Below are positions 45,761-57,660 of a stretch of 64,000 nt of DNA, one piece after another. The position numbers and the translations under genes are program-made. The notes beneath the pieces are model-generated. The model was not told where the DNA came from and did not search any database. It saw only the letters and a program-made list of their open reading frames with translations. Numbering within the stretch: position 1 is the stretch's first letter; each line of letters starts with the position of its first letter. Source of the DNA: Juglans regia. Lineage: Eukaryota; Streptophyta; Magnoliopsida; Fagales; Juglandaceae. The stretch covers positions 34,840,145 through 34,904,144 of the forward strand of contig NC_049903.1 in the NCBI RefSeq assembly GCF_001411555.2. Reading direction: 5' to 3'.

Positions 45761-48585
45761 GGGAGCTCGACCGATGTTCCATTTTGGAAAGCATTCCAGA
45801 AAATGGACTTAGGGCAAGACAGGTTGCACCACACCCGACGTCATTGAAGGGATTCTCGAGGGAGTCAGTTCAACCGTAGGATCGGCCCCCTACATGACAA
45901 TGGTCATGGCGGACCTCCTAATAGTTAAGGAAATAACCAAATTTGAATGACTCAAGGTAATATGGAAAAGACCTCCTTCATAACTAACCAAGCCCTATAA
46001 TCCTATTGGGTAATGGCATTCAGTCTGAAAAATGCGAGAGTGACGTATTAGAGGCTAGTGAATCGTATGTTCAAAGGGAAAATTGGACGAAACATGGAAG
46101 TTTAAGTAGAGAATTTGTTTTTAAAAGTAAGGAACCTTAGCACCACGTAGTGGACCTACGGGAAGCCCTTGTAGTGCTACGCAAATATAAGATGAAGCAT
46201 AACCCAACCAAGTGTGCTTTCGGTATAGATTCTGGCAAGTTTTTTGGCTTCATGGTCTCAGAACAAGGAATCGAAACTAATCTGTAGAAAATCAAAGCAA
46301 TAATAGAAATGAAGCCCTTGGAGAACTTGAACGAGGTACAAAAGTTGATCGGCAAAATAGCAGCACTGAATTGATTCGTCTCAAGATCAACGGACAAGTG
46401 CTTACCATTCTTCAAGGTCTTGTAAAAGTGCACAGTTGGAACATTGAATGTATTGAGGTGTTCGAACAATTGAAAGCGTACCTAGCTAACCCACCCCCTC
46501 TTAAGCCAAACAAAGTAGGGGAAGCCCTATACCTATACCTATCGATTACGTCAAACGCCACCTTTGTTGCACTAGCCTGGGAGGAAGATAGGAAGCAAAG
46601 GCCAATGCACTACACAAGCCACGCCTTGAAAGGAGAAGAGACACGTTACTCGTACGTGGAACTATTGGCATTGGTAGTTACAACATGCTTGTTGAGACCC
46701 TACTTCTAGGCCCACTCAATAAAGGTACAGACAGAAAGCCCCCTAAAAAGAGTCTTGCACAAGCACGATACTTCCCGCTAGCTGATAAACTGGTCGATCA
46801 AACTCAGCAAATTTGACATTGACTACATTCCTAGAAACAATGTAAAGGGGCAAGTCTTGGCGGACTTCATTGTCGAATTCTTCAGTTTCCTTAGCAAGTG
46901 TATGTGGACGACTCCTCATGTTGCAACAGCTGGAGGAATAGGCCTTTATATCATCATGGACGGGGGAAGAAATCTTCGACGCCATGAAATTGACAATGAA
47001 GGTCACTAACAATGAGGCAAAATATGAAGAGTTGCTGATAGGACTGGCGTGGCAGAAGGGCTGGGAGCAAAGGAAGTTGAGGTGCATGTGGACTCCCAAG
47101 TGACAGTAAACCAAGTGACGGGACAATACCAAACCAAAGGGGAGAGACTGAGAATGTACCTACGACGAGCGTGGGAGTGGCGCAATGTTTCCCGTACTTT
47201 GGCATTCAAAAAATACCTCAGGAAAGTAACTAGCGAGACAAGTTAGTGCGAGCAACCTCGAAGGTAAAAAACTCACTCCTGCCATGGGAAGTCACGACTC
47301 GAACACTGGAGACTCCATCAATCGGGAGTGAGGTGTCGGAGGTAGGATTAAGAATCCCAGATTGGGTGCACGAAGTGGCCAAATACTTAACTATGGAAAG
47401 TTGCCAAATGAACGAATGGATGCAGGGAAGGTGAAAAACAAGGCGGCCATGTTTACCCTGATAAAAGGGGTGTTGTACAAGAGGGGTTTCTTGGCACCAC
47501 TCTTATGATGAATCTCCGAGGGAGAGTCTCAATAAGTGATGGAGAACATACATGAATGAGTGTGCGGATTTGGGTGGTAGGGCATTGGCACTCAAAGCCC
47601 TAAGAGTAGGATACTATTGGCAACAGACACCAAAGGACACGAATGAATTTATTACAAAGTATGAAAAGTGCCAACAACATGGTAATATACCTTGCCACCC
47701 ACCCGAAGAATTAACAATGATGACCGCGACATGGCCTTTCTCGCAATGAAGTGTCAATATCGTAGGACCACTGCTAGTTGGAAATGCGATGTCAACTTCG
47801 TGGTGGCTGCCATCAATTACTTCACGAAGTGGCTAAAAGCGGAAGCACTTGCAACAATCACAACCAATATTATGGTAAAATTCCCATGGAAGTCTATTTT
47901 ATGTAGTTTTGGCATACCAAGGGTCATAATCTCAAACAATGTGTAGCAGTGCGACTAAGACTATTACAGAAACTAGTGCGCCGAGCTAGGCATCAAAGTA
48001 AAATATCGTCACTTGGCCACCCTGAGGCTAATGGCCACGTGAAGGCAACAAATAAAATAGTGTTTCACATAGTGAAGAAGAGGTTAACGAGCTAGAAAGG
48101 AGGTTGGACGGAAGAAATTCTCAGAGTATTGTAGGAGTATAAGGCCACCGTGAGGGCCCCAACTGGGGAGACCTTATTTGCAATGACTTATGGGCGTGAG
48201 GCTGTAACTGGTAGAGATAGGCATGCCCAGTTACCGAGTCCAACATTACTACGAGGCACCATACAACAAGGGCCTAGAGGGAAGCTTCGACTTCTTAGAA
48301 GAAAGAAGGAAAAAACATATATAAGGGCAGTAAAAGAAAGATGGAATGCTACTTCAACAAAAGGATCAGGCATAGGTCATTCAAAGTAGGGGACCTCATG
48401 CTGAGAAAGGCAAGAATGACATCCAAACGACAAGAAGAGAACAAACTCAAGCCCAACTAGGAAGGGCCATACCTAGTGGTCGCTTGCGAAATACCAAGCT
48501 CATATCGTCCAGAGGACATGAGAGGGAAAAGGCTTCCACGACTGTGGAATGTGGAGCACTTAAAGAAGTTTTTTGTATAAGTTCC
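45740..48585 (+). pseudogene. Element D protease to integrase, heavily decayed and partly deleted
   Basis: A protease motif LIDNGSSTDVPFWKAF lies near 45748. Most of the reverse transcriptase is deleted: only the SLKNARVTY...RLVNRMFKG end and a mutated YVDD remain (about 46012-46130). The RNase H lead-in is clear at 46371-46709 (LYLYLSITSNATFVALAWEE, MHYTSHALKGEETRYSYVEL). Integrase remnants include INYFTKWLKAEALATI (about 47812-47860) and a damaged ISNNV where SDNG is expected. The polyprotein end is near 48580. Confidence 0.75.
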
Positions 48586-48689
48586 CCCGACCCGACTAGG
48601 TAATGTAATGGTGCCTTTGCAAACTCATGATACTCTTTCTTGGTAATAATATAATGCATGCAACTTTGATAACGAACGGTGGTACCTCC

Positions 48690-49567
48690 TTGACTGATTG
48701 ACTGATTATTAACAATTACTATTTAACTAATGTCTAATTACTTATTATTATACTATAGTATTACATGTTATTAAATATTAACACATTATAATATTTTATA
48801 TTAATGTTTAAATTATTCCTAATTTCCTATTAGTATTTTAAACTTATGCTATAGTTTTAATTACATGTTATTATATTAGTTTTAATTTATTTCTAATTTA
48901 ATTATATACTAAACTTAGTATTAAATATTATTATACAATAGTTATTATACATTAGTATTACATGTTATTAGACATTAGTGCTCATACATTAGTATTACAT
49001 ATCACTATAGATTGTTTACTATACATTACTATTACATGTTATTATACTTTAGTTTTATACATTAGTATTACATGTTATTATAAATTTATACATTAATGTT
49101 TATACCTGATACATGTATTAAATGTTATTATATATTAGTATTAAATGTTTGTTATTATACATTAGTATTACATGTTATTATACATTAGTGTTACATGGTA
49201 GTAATAGTATAGTGTTTACATATACTAAACTACTATTAGTCAATTTACATTATAGTATAAGTATATTATTTTATACTAATTTGCTTATACTAGTACATTA
49301 TTGAATTTAACTAACTATATAAGTTATAGTTATATAAAATATACATATATTTTTATAAAATATGTATAATACTGGAGTCGGGTGGAATGGCAAAGTCGAA
49401 GTCGGACAATCAAAGCCAGAGTCGAAGCAGATTAAAGTCGATACATCGCCACCTCCGACTACTACTACTACTACTACTACTACTCCAACTCTATCTTATT
49501 GGAGTCAAAGCGGAGCAAGAGTGGAGTTGGTGTCGGAGTCGGATTTTTAGATTTTTGCTCAGCCTTA
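48690..49567. mobile_element. Truncated hAT right end, related to the 57-64 kb hAT
   Basis: The AT-rich core (TATTATACATTAGTATTACATG repeats) and the right part follow the right arm of the large hAT closely: TAAACTACTATTAGTCAATT, then AAATATGTATAA, GGAGTCGG words and TTTTTGCTCAGCCTTA. The terminal CCTTA differs from the CCCTA of the other copy. The left end and transposase are absent. A (CTA)n microsatellite lies at about 49457-49484. Confidence 0.7.
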
Positions 49568-50124
49568 GAGTGGACATCGGGTTCTAACCTTGTGTGTTGG
49601 TCTCTCTAGCCATTTAATGCGGCATGCTCGTTGTTCGGCTGCATGGGCTGTTAGCCAGGAAAGGTGACGTGGCTAGTTACTATATCTGATGGGCTTTCTT
49701 GAGCCCAACTTGGCCCTCCTTTCCTCGTGGCCCTTGTGCTGGGCTATCTACTAACTGGCTTGGGTCCCGAAGGGAATAAACCCAACGCGACCCAAAGCAA
49801 AGGAAGTAAACTCCCTTCTCAATACCCTGCAAACTCCCACTGTGCACGTGCGGTGAGAATTCAAAAACTGTTTGTCATGTTCAGAATGACCCGCTTGACC
49901 GTTACTGCGGGTTATGGCCACTTTGCCATGCATGAGGAGGCAACCTACCTTCCATGCGATTATCGATTGGCTAGTGTCCTCCACGCGCGTGATCCCTTGC
50001 CAGGGGCATGCGTGATGGTTTATTTTCTTCATCATTGTGCACAGTATGAATCTCAGGATTTGCTTCTGACGCTTTGTCTCTGATGGCTTTTGTCACTTCA
50101 TGAGTCAGGTACCCTAAACAGCAC

Positions 50125-50277
50125 GAGTCTCTATTTAAATCTCATTTCCCCCTCATTTTCCACTTCCCTTTGCTTCCTTCTTATGTGTTCGTTGTCTTCG
50201 TGCTCTCCTTGCATTCTTCGAGTTCCTTCCTTCCTTTTCGTTAACCGTTTCCAACCTTCACCCTTCGTTTATCTCGA
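50125..50277 (+). promoter_or_regulatory. Putative promoter and pyrimidine-rich leader of the element C antisense gene
   Basis: A TATTTAAAT box (50132-50140) lies about 140 bp before the ATG at 50278. Between them is a CT-rich leader (TTCCCCCTCATTTTCC and many CTTC words). This resembles a plant pol II core promoter. Confidence 0.45.
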
Positions 50278-53155
50278 ATGGCTCCTAAGAACGCTCCTAG
50301 CCGTAGCTCCAAGAAGGACTGCTCTATGCGTCTCGAGGGGACTTTTGGTGGCCCTAAAGGTGAGGCAAAATCTGATGTCGGAGATAAGTTTTCGCTCTTC
50401 AACGGTCTGAACTGGGAGTCGATAGCCCCTCTCGCTAACCTCCGTGCACTACGGGGGACGTTCAGCATTCCTAACTCGATGGATTTGGAAGTTCCAAGCC
50501 ATCATACTGCAGCCGTTGATGACCCGGGCTTAGTGACGAAAGGGGCCCTTTTCCCTCTAATGTTTGTGAACGAGCTACGACTGCCATTCTGCCTCCCCAT
50601 TTTTGACGTTTTGGACTACTTTCGTTTGGCGCCCACTCAGGTCCATCCGAATGCATGGCGGCTCCTGGTTGCGAGATGTATAATTTTATGCATGGCGTTG
50701 AGTCCTGAGACCGAGGAACATCCCAATTTGACCGCGAGGGAGTTCCTTTCTGTATACAAGTTGTTGTGCCTCGACAGGCACCTATGTAGTTTCAAGGCAT
50801 GTGGTCGAAAACGGATCACAGGCTTGGAGAAGCGCTTTTCCCACATCAAGGACTAGACTAGGTGATTTTTCTTTGTGTCGGGCACAAGTTGGGAATATCC
50901 CAAGGGAAAGTTCATCAAGAGTTCTCGATCTGAGCTATTTGGGGAGCCGTGTTGGATGACAAGACCATTTTCATTGGCCTATCTGAATAGGAGGAGGCCA
51001 GGTTGGAAGACGTCCTATCCTGGGTCAAGGAGCATCACATTGATTCAATGTCGGAGAGTGCACAGACTAAGGCCAACATTCGTCATCACCTCTTTTCCAC
51101 GGACCGCTTCTATATCCTGGGTCGGCACTTCCTGAGGGAGTCCTCCGCACTTCAGGGCTATAAAAGGCCTTCTAATCCTTCCACGGCTGGTGGCAGGAGG
51201 AGGAGGCCCTAGGTCAACCGTGATGCCACTATGGCATCTTTAAGGCCCAAAAAGGAGGCCTCCAAGCACGAGGTCCTAGTCTCACACTCAAAGGCGTCGA
51301 GTAGTAGGACTGTGGCGGGCTTGCCCCTCGGCCAAGTTGCGGCTCCCACTATCCCAACTCCCATGATCGCTCAAGCCTTTGCTGGTCAAGTAACCGCTCT
51401 GGATCCTGCCTCGCCAGTTACTCCCAAGGGTGAATTGGATGAAGAAGAGGCCGATTTCCGGATGGCTTTCTTTGAGGCCTTTCTTAATCTTGCCCCAAAA
51501 GAGGTTTCGATGTCGGCGGTGCTCTTTGAAGACATCGTTGAGCCATCTCAATATGTTCCCGTTGAGTACTTGGCTAATGCTTTTGTTGTCGTAGCTTTTA
51601 CCACGGTGAGAGTGAGTCAAGGCCACAAAGCAGGCAGCCCTAGTGTGAGTCCCAACCATAACGAAGACAGCCAGGTCCTTTTGTGGTCGAACTCAGCAAC
51701 GACAAGGTCTTGATACCTTCCCCTTCTTTTAGCCAGACCTCCGAGCCTAAGGTTGCTTCATTTTTCACCCGGAAGGAGCCCACCCTTGAGGACCCTCCTA
51801 CTCAAGAGGAGGGGGAGATCTTTGTGCCCGAGCAGGAGATGGTGCAAGGGTCCCCTACCTTGCTAGAGACCTCTGGCGGGCAGAGCGAGTGTCCCGAGGG
51901 AGAGGATGTTGGTGGGTCGCTAGAACTTCCCTTCTTTGAGACAACAGCTCCCGAGATCGGAGATACCAACCAAGGGGTGATGAACCCGGAGGGGGCAAGG
52001 GCTGGGGACGTCCCCCTGGGGGCATTTGAGGAGGTGACGGAGTTCAGGTTTGCTCCTAGCGGAGAGCCGACCAATTTGGGAGACGTCAGTGGTGCCAGGC
52101 CTTCCTAAGCATCCACCCCACATATCTTGACTCTTCCTAGCAACTAGGTGGAGTAGGTCCGTCGGTGTTCCTCGGGGATGGATACTCTTAGAAAACAGGC
52201 CCTGGCTTTGATGCCACCCAAGCAGAGGCTATTGAACGTGAGGCCAAAAAGCTGAGGGGAGTATTTTCATGGGTATTTGTGTGGGATTTAGTCTGATTTT
52301 GATTTTTTTTTTTTTTTTTTGGTTTTCATTGCTTTTGTTCCTAAAAATGTGCATTTTTCAGGGAGCTGACTAGTTAGTTGCCCCGATCGTGGAGGAAAGA
52401 GGGGAGCTAGAGGAAGAGGTCTGGGCACTCAGGTCTCTCATCCTCCTTGCTTACCTGGAGGTTTGCAAAGCGAGACAGGAGGCAGAGGAGGCGTTCTGGG
52501 AGAGAGACGTTGTGGTGGAGAATGCAGCAGAACTGGAGGCAAGCTTTAAGCGTTGAAAGCGTAAGCTGGCTAAGGCTTGCCAGGAGGTGGTCTTCCTTAC
52601 GAATGACTTAGCTAAGTCATGGGACGAGGTGGGAGATTCCCTCCTGGAGGCCAAACTCTTAGAGGTGGAGAGGGACTGGTTTCGAAACCTGCTAGACAAG
52701 CGCGAAGGGGAGCTGGAGGAAGTCAAGGGATCCTTCAACGTCCTTTGTGAGGAGATGGCACGATTGGTCGAGCAACACAATACAACCATCTGGCAGCATG
52801 GTTGGATGACCAGTGAGTATACCAAGTTGACCAAGTCAGTGCACAATAAGAGGGATGCCTTGAAGAAGCGTGTTGCCCAGATTAAGGCTTTGGAGTCCAA
52901 GCTAACCACGGCACGTGACACAGTCCGGTCCCACGACCTTCAGATCCAAGCCCAAGACTCCCATTAGGAGGACATCTCTTCCCAGATGAAGAAGGTTAGA
53001 GATGTTTGGGATTTAGCCTGGGTTATGCCTATAAGGAGGGCCTTGAAAGTTTGAAGGACCACCTGTTGCAAAACCCAGGGGCCGATTTGAAAGCCCTCAA
53101 CTTGGCCTCTCTCGAAAACCTGACCCGAAGGCATTCCGCTTCACCAGGACCCTAG
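50278..53155 (+). pseudogene. Antisense ORF of element C: globular N-domain, acidic middle, coiled-coil C-terminus
   Basis: This gene lies opposite to the gag-pol of element C. From ATG 50278 an open 192-codon stretch covers the N-terminal domain (LRALRGTFSIPNSMDLEVPS, FDVLDYFRLAPTQVHPNAW, FLSVYKLLCLD), similar to plant retroelement-associated proteins annotated as putative plant transposon proteins. Stops near 50854 and 50863 and frameshifts follow. The second part (51003-51212) has LSWVKEHHIDSMSES. Next comes a variable linker and acidic section (51231-52108), a predicted GT-AG intron (52273-52361), then a coiled coil (ELEEEVWALRSLI; 52587-52967 with WDEVGDSLLEAKLLEVERDW). The C-terminus is related to that in element B. 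Its function is unknown. Confidence 0.75.
52273..52361 (+). other. Predicted intron of the element C antisense gene
   Basis: The donor is ATGG|GTATTTGTG, followed by a T-rich tract (about 52303-52320) and the acceptor GCATTTTTCAG|GGAGC; length 89 nt. The position relative to the ALRS coiled-coil block matches the 81-nt intron of element B. Confidence 0.6.
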
Positions 53156-53449
53156 GCAAAGACATAGTGCTTGGCGCCTTCCCCGATCCTCCTCCTTCTT
53201 GTTCCTAGTCTTAGGGATCCCTTGTAAAATTTCTTCTTTCTTCTTGCCATGGGTTGTTGTATTTTGTTTCTTTGTAAAAAACATTAAATTCGTCCATCGT
53301 CCAACATTTCCCTTTTTTTCTTTGTGCACTTGTCTTCGCCTTGGATTTGATTTACTTGCGAGCGTTAACCATTAACCCGGGAGTTGGTCGGGAGACCATG
53401 TAACCCATGAATTGAGGGACTAGTCTAGGGCTCATACAAGTTCGACCTA

Positions 53450-54865
53450 GCTTTGTGGTGAGTCCAGTGACTCAAGTGACTTATTGAGAAAAAGGTTAAC
53501 AAGTCAAGGGACTTGTGCCCGACTAGCCTCATGGGCAAGTCATGTCACTTTTACCTAGCCTGACTTCAAGGCGAATCAAGGGACCGTGTCCGACTGGCCA
53601 TCTGGACAAGTCTTGGGACACGTGCCCGACCTGATTTTGTGGTTAGTTAATGGACTCAGCTTGATGGCACAAACGTCGACAAGTTAAGGGACTTGTGTCC
53701 AACTGGCCATCTAGGCAAGTCCTGGGACTCGTGTCGAGCCTGACTTAGTGGCGAGTTAATGGACTTAGCTTGGTGGCACGAAGGTTGACAAGTTAAGAGA
53801 CTTGTGTCTGACTGGCCGTATGGGCAAGTCTTGGGACTCGTGTCTGGCCTGACTTTGTGGCGAGTCAACGAACTTGGCTTGGTGGCATGAAGGTTGCCAA
53901 GTCAAAAGACTTGTGTCCAACTGGCCGTGTGGGCAAGTCTTGGTACTCGTGTCCGGCTTAACTTCGTGGGAAGTCAAGGGACTCGGCTTGGTGGCACGAA
54001 AGTAGAAAAATCAAGGGACTTGTGTCCAATTGGAAGTCTTCGCAGGTCCTGGGACTCATGTCTAGTCTCACTTTGTGGTAAGTCAAGGGACTCAGCTTGG
54101 TGGCATGAAGGTCGACAAGTTAAAGGACTTGTGTCCGATTGGCCGCCTAAGTACGTCCTGCAACTCATGCTCGGCCTAATTTCGTGGTTAGTCAAGGGAC
54201 TCGGCTTGGTGGCACGAAGGTCAGCAAGTCAAGGGACTTGTGTTCTAGTGGCCGTTTGGGCAAGTCTTGGAACTTGTGCCCAGCCTGACTTCTTGGCGAG
54301 TCAATGGACTCGGCTTGTTGGCACGAAGGTCACAAAGTCAAGTGACTTGTGTCCAACTAGCTATCAGGGCAAGTTTTGGGATTAGTGCTCGGCTTGATTT
54401 CATGGCGAGTCTAGGAAATCGGCTTGATGGCACGAAGGTCTACAAGTCTAGGGACTTGTGTTCGACTGGCCGTCTGGACAATTCCTGGGACTCGTGCCTG
54501 GCCTGATTTTGTGGCAAGTAAATGGACTCGGCTTGGTGGCACGAAGGTCGGCAAGTTAATGACTTGTATCCGACTGGCCATCTTCGCAAGTCTTGGGACT
54601 CGTGCTCGGCCTAATTTAGTGGCAAGTCTAAGAACTCGGCTTGGTGGCACGAAGGTGGCAAGTCAAGGGACATATGTTTGATTGGTCGTCTGAGCAAGTT
54701 ATGGGACTCATGCCCGACTTGACTTTGTGGCTAGTCAAAGGACTCGGTTTGGCGGCACGAAGGTTGGCAAATCAAGGGACTTGTGTTCAATTGGCCGTCT
54801 GGGCAAGAGAGACTTGTGGCCGGCTTGACTTCCTGGCGAGTCAGGGGGCTCGACTTGGTGTTTCG
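53450..54865 (-). repeat. Tandem array of ~109-bp units, 3' region of element C
   Basis: GACTCGGCTTGGTGGCACGA landmarks recur near 53653, 53762, 53870, 53979, 54088, 54197, 54306, 54415, 54524, 54631 and 54739, with spacing of 107-109 bp. Each unit also contains GACAAGTCAAGGGACTTGTG, TCCGACTGGCCGTCTGGGCA and AGTCCTGGGACTCGTGCC. A more diverged leading part starts near 53450. Long frames through the array (for example 53894-54385) are products of the repeat and not genes. It lies between pol (to the right, minus strand) and the antisense gene, like the array of element B. Confidence 0.9.
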
Positions 54866-54879
54866 TTTGTTCAAAGGAG

Positions 54880-56835
54880 ATAACTCGAGAGAAATGCACA
54901 TTCATTTTCATAATTTGGCTTTTACATACACATTGGCGAATTACAATCTTCAAGGGAAATACTTCTTCAAGTGCTCGGCATTCCATGGGAGGTGGAGCTT
55001 TTTCCTTTTGTCGTCCTTCAAGCGGTATGACCCTAGTCAGTTGCTGGTTATTACCATAAAAGGTCCTTCCCATCGTGGTCCCAACTTCCCTTTTTCTTGC
55101 ATCGTGACTCTAGTTTGCTTCAACACAAAGTCACCTTCCTTGAAGGATCTAAGCCTGGCATGCTTGTTGAAGTACCGCTCAGCTTTCCTCTTATTGCTCG
55201 CAGTCTGGATCTTGGCCATCTGTCTTCTCTCTTCTAGCAAGTCCAAGAGTTTCACTTTGTAAGACAACATCCATACTTCCACCGGTATCACTCCTTTGCC
55301 GCTATAAGTCAAGGCAAATGACATTTCTCCTGTTGGAGTTCTAACGGTAGTTCGGTATGCCCACAGGACCCTTGGCAATTCCTAGGCCCATCTTCCCTTC
55401 TGGCCATCCGGGAAAGTCTTGGGACTCGTGCCCAGGATTTTGTTGGTCGCCTCGACTTGTTCATTGGATTGCGGATGGCCTGGGGAAGAGTATTTGAACT
55501 TGATTCCAAGTTCTGCACACCATTCTTTGTAATGGGAGGAGTCAAATTGTCGATCGTTGTCTGGTATGATGCTTTGAGGGATGCCGAAGTGGCATACCAC
55601 AGACTTCCATAGGAACCTTGTGATAGCTATAGCGGTGATAGTTGTCAGAGCTTCCACTTCTACCCATTTGGTAAAGTAGTCGACCGCGACCGCGACAACT
55701 ACAAACCTTACTCCTTCTTTGCCTGGGGGAAGTGGCCAGACCAGATTCAATCCCCATTGTGCGAATGGCCATGGGGACATGATGGACGTCAACTCCTCTT
55801 GTGGATAGTGTGGGACCGGCGCATGCACCTCTGAGGGTGTGAGGCCAGTAATACCCTGCCCTCATTACCTTCGCGACTAGGGCTCTGCCTCTCGAGTGGC
55901 TACCACAGACTCCTTCATGTATCTGGGCCAGTACATACTGGGCCTCATCCTACGAGACACATCTTAGTAGTGGTTTAAAGAAGCCCCTTTTTGTACAGGA
56001 CTCCATCTATAACCGTGAAGCGTGCCACTCTGTTCCTGACTTTCCAGGCTTCCTCTTTATCACTTGGCAACTTGTTGGTGTCTAGGTACTTCATTATATC
56101 CGACGCCCATCATGACGTCTTCGGGCCGATGATCGAAACCTTGATCCTGATGGCCAGGAAGTCCACTGTTCAAGTCACCTTCTTGTCCCGAAGCTGTTCA
56201 CGCTAGCTTATCCACCTCCTGGTTCTCTCCTTTCAGTATCGGTTCTCTCCTTTCAGTATCTAATGAATGTGGAAGTAGTGGAAGATATTGCACTCCTCCC
56301 CTACCAATTGAAGGTATTTCTTCAATTTTTCACCTTTGGTGGCAAACTTGCCTCGTACCTGGCTGATGACCACTTAGGAATCTACACTGACTTCCACTTC
56401 CGTTGCTCCCAGCCCTCTGGTTGTCGCCAATCTAACTAGTAGTGCTTCGCACTAGGCTTCGTTGTTGGTCTTCTTAAAGGCGAGCTTGATTGTGTAGTTG
56501 TGTTCTCCGCCGACTCTCGTGACGATGTGCACTCCCACACCCCCGCCAGCCCGGCAGGACGAGCCATCGACATAAACCTGTCAGGGCTTTATAGGAAGTC
56601 GGTGAACTAGGCCACCAAATCCACCAGGACCTACCCACTTATCGTCGTGCGAGGGAGATATTCAATGTCAAGCTCGCTCAGTTCGAAAGCCAAGTTCAGT
56701 AGGCAGTCTGAGGTGTCTGGTCTTTGTAAGATCTTCTTAAGGAAGGCTTTCGGGAGCACCTTCATGGGTGAGCCTAGAAATAGGGGCTCAATCGCCTAAG
56801 GGCGATCACCAGGGCGAAAGCCATCATGTCCATCG
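54880..56835 (-). pseudogene. Tat-like gypsy element C RNase H and integrase (minus strand)
   Basis: From right to left on the minus strand: RNase H/RT-end remnants (about 56835-56250), a His/Cys-type integrase N-region (about 55840-56000), then the integrase core (55382-55828) with VDYFTKWVEVEAL, IIPDNDRQFDSSHY and SPGHPQSNEQVEATNK carrying the D,D,E residues. The C-terminus is at 55037-55378 (LWAYRTTVRTPTGEMSFAL, GPRWEGPFMV). A frame break falls between them near 55380. The right side is cut at 56843 by the hAT insertion, so RT and gag should lie beyond the window's right edge. Confidence 0.8.
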
Positions 56836-56984
56836 GCATGTACTAGGGCTGAGCACTGACTGTTTTGGAGTCGGAGGGCCCAACCTCCGACTCTGACTGC
56901 GACTTTGTCGGAGGTCGAATCCGACTCCGCGATGTACATAATCCACTCCGACTCCGACTCCGACTTGTCGGAGCGGAGTCGGAT

Positions 56985-57660
56985 TTTTTTTATTTTATTT
57001 TTTTGTCTTTTTTAACTTCATATTTGACCCACTTTTAAAAAAAAAAATTTGTGAGCTTTCAAATTTCAACTTTCTCAATATTACAATCTAAACTAAATAG
57101 AAGACCTGGACATGCATGCAATATCAATCTAATGTTATCATTATACTAAAAGAACATGCAAACAAAAACCTGCATTACAAAAGTTTCGAAGGGCCAAACT
57201 TACTGATATCCACATCATCCATTATCCATATCCTCATATCCACATCCAACTAAATACTAATCACTACAATAAACATCCACATATCACACCTACCATCCAT
57301 CATCCACATCTATTATAATAATAGATACTTACCACTACTACAATAACATGCATAAAAAATTAAAAAGAAAGTCCTATTTTTATATGTACTCCCATCATCC
57401 AGATTCCATATCCTGATATCCACATCATTCTAACAAAAAAGAAATCCAAAATGTTCTAAGAGCCAACCAAAATAAATGTTCCAACAACATTTAAATATTT
57501 AATTACAAACTTTCAAATGCACCAAAATAAAATAAATTACAAGCTTCCAAATTACAATATTCTAAATGCCCAACAAATGAACCAAAATATATTAAATGTT
57601 ACAAATTTCCAAATGTTCCAACTTCCAACTTTCAAGTTGTGCCTGAAAAAAAAAATGAAA
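56985..57660. other. AT-rich left interior of the hAT, no gene
   Basis: This non-coding stretch contains repeated CATCCACAT/ATATCCACATC words (about 57200-57430) and A-rich runs. No credible frame is present. Confidence 0.45.

Noticed and set aside
53894..54385. 163-codon frame through the element C array
   Set aside because: It only reflects the ~109-bp repeat (KSRDLC/GTR repeats) and shifts frame with each unit; there is no start context or domain.
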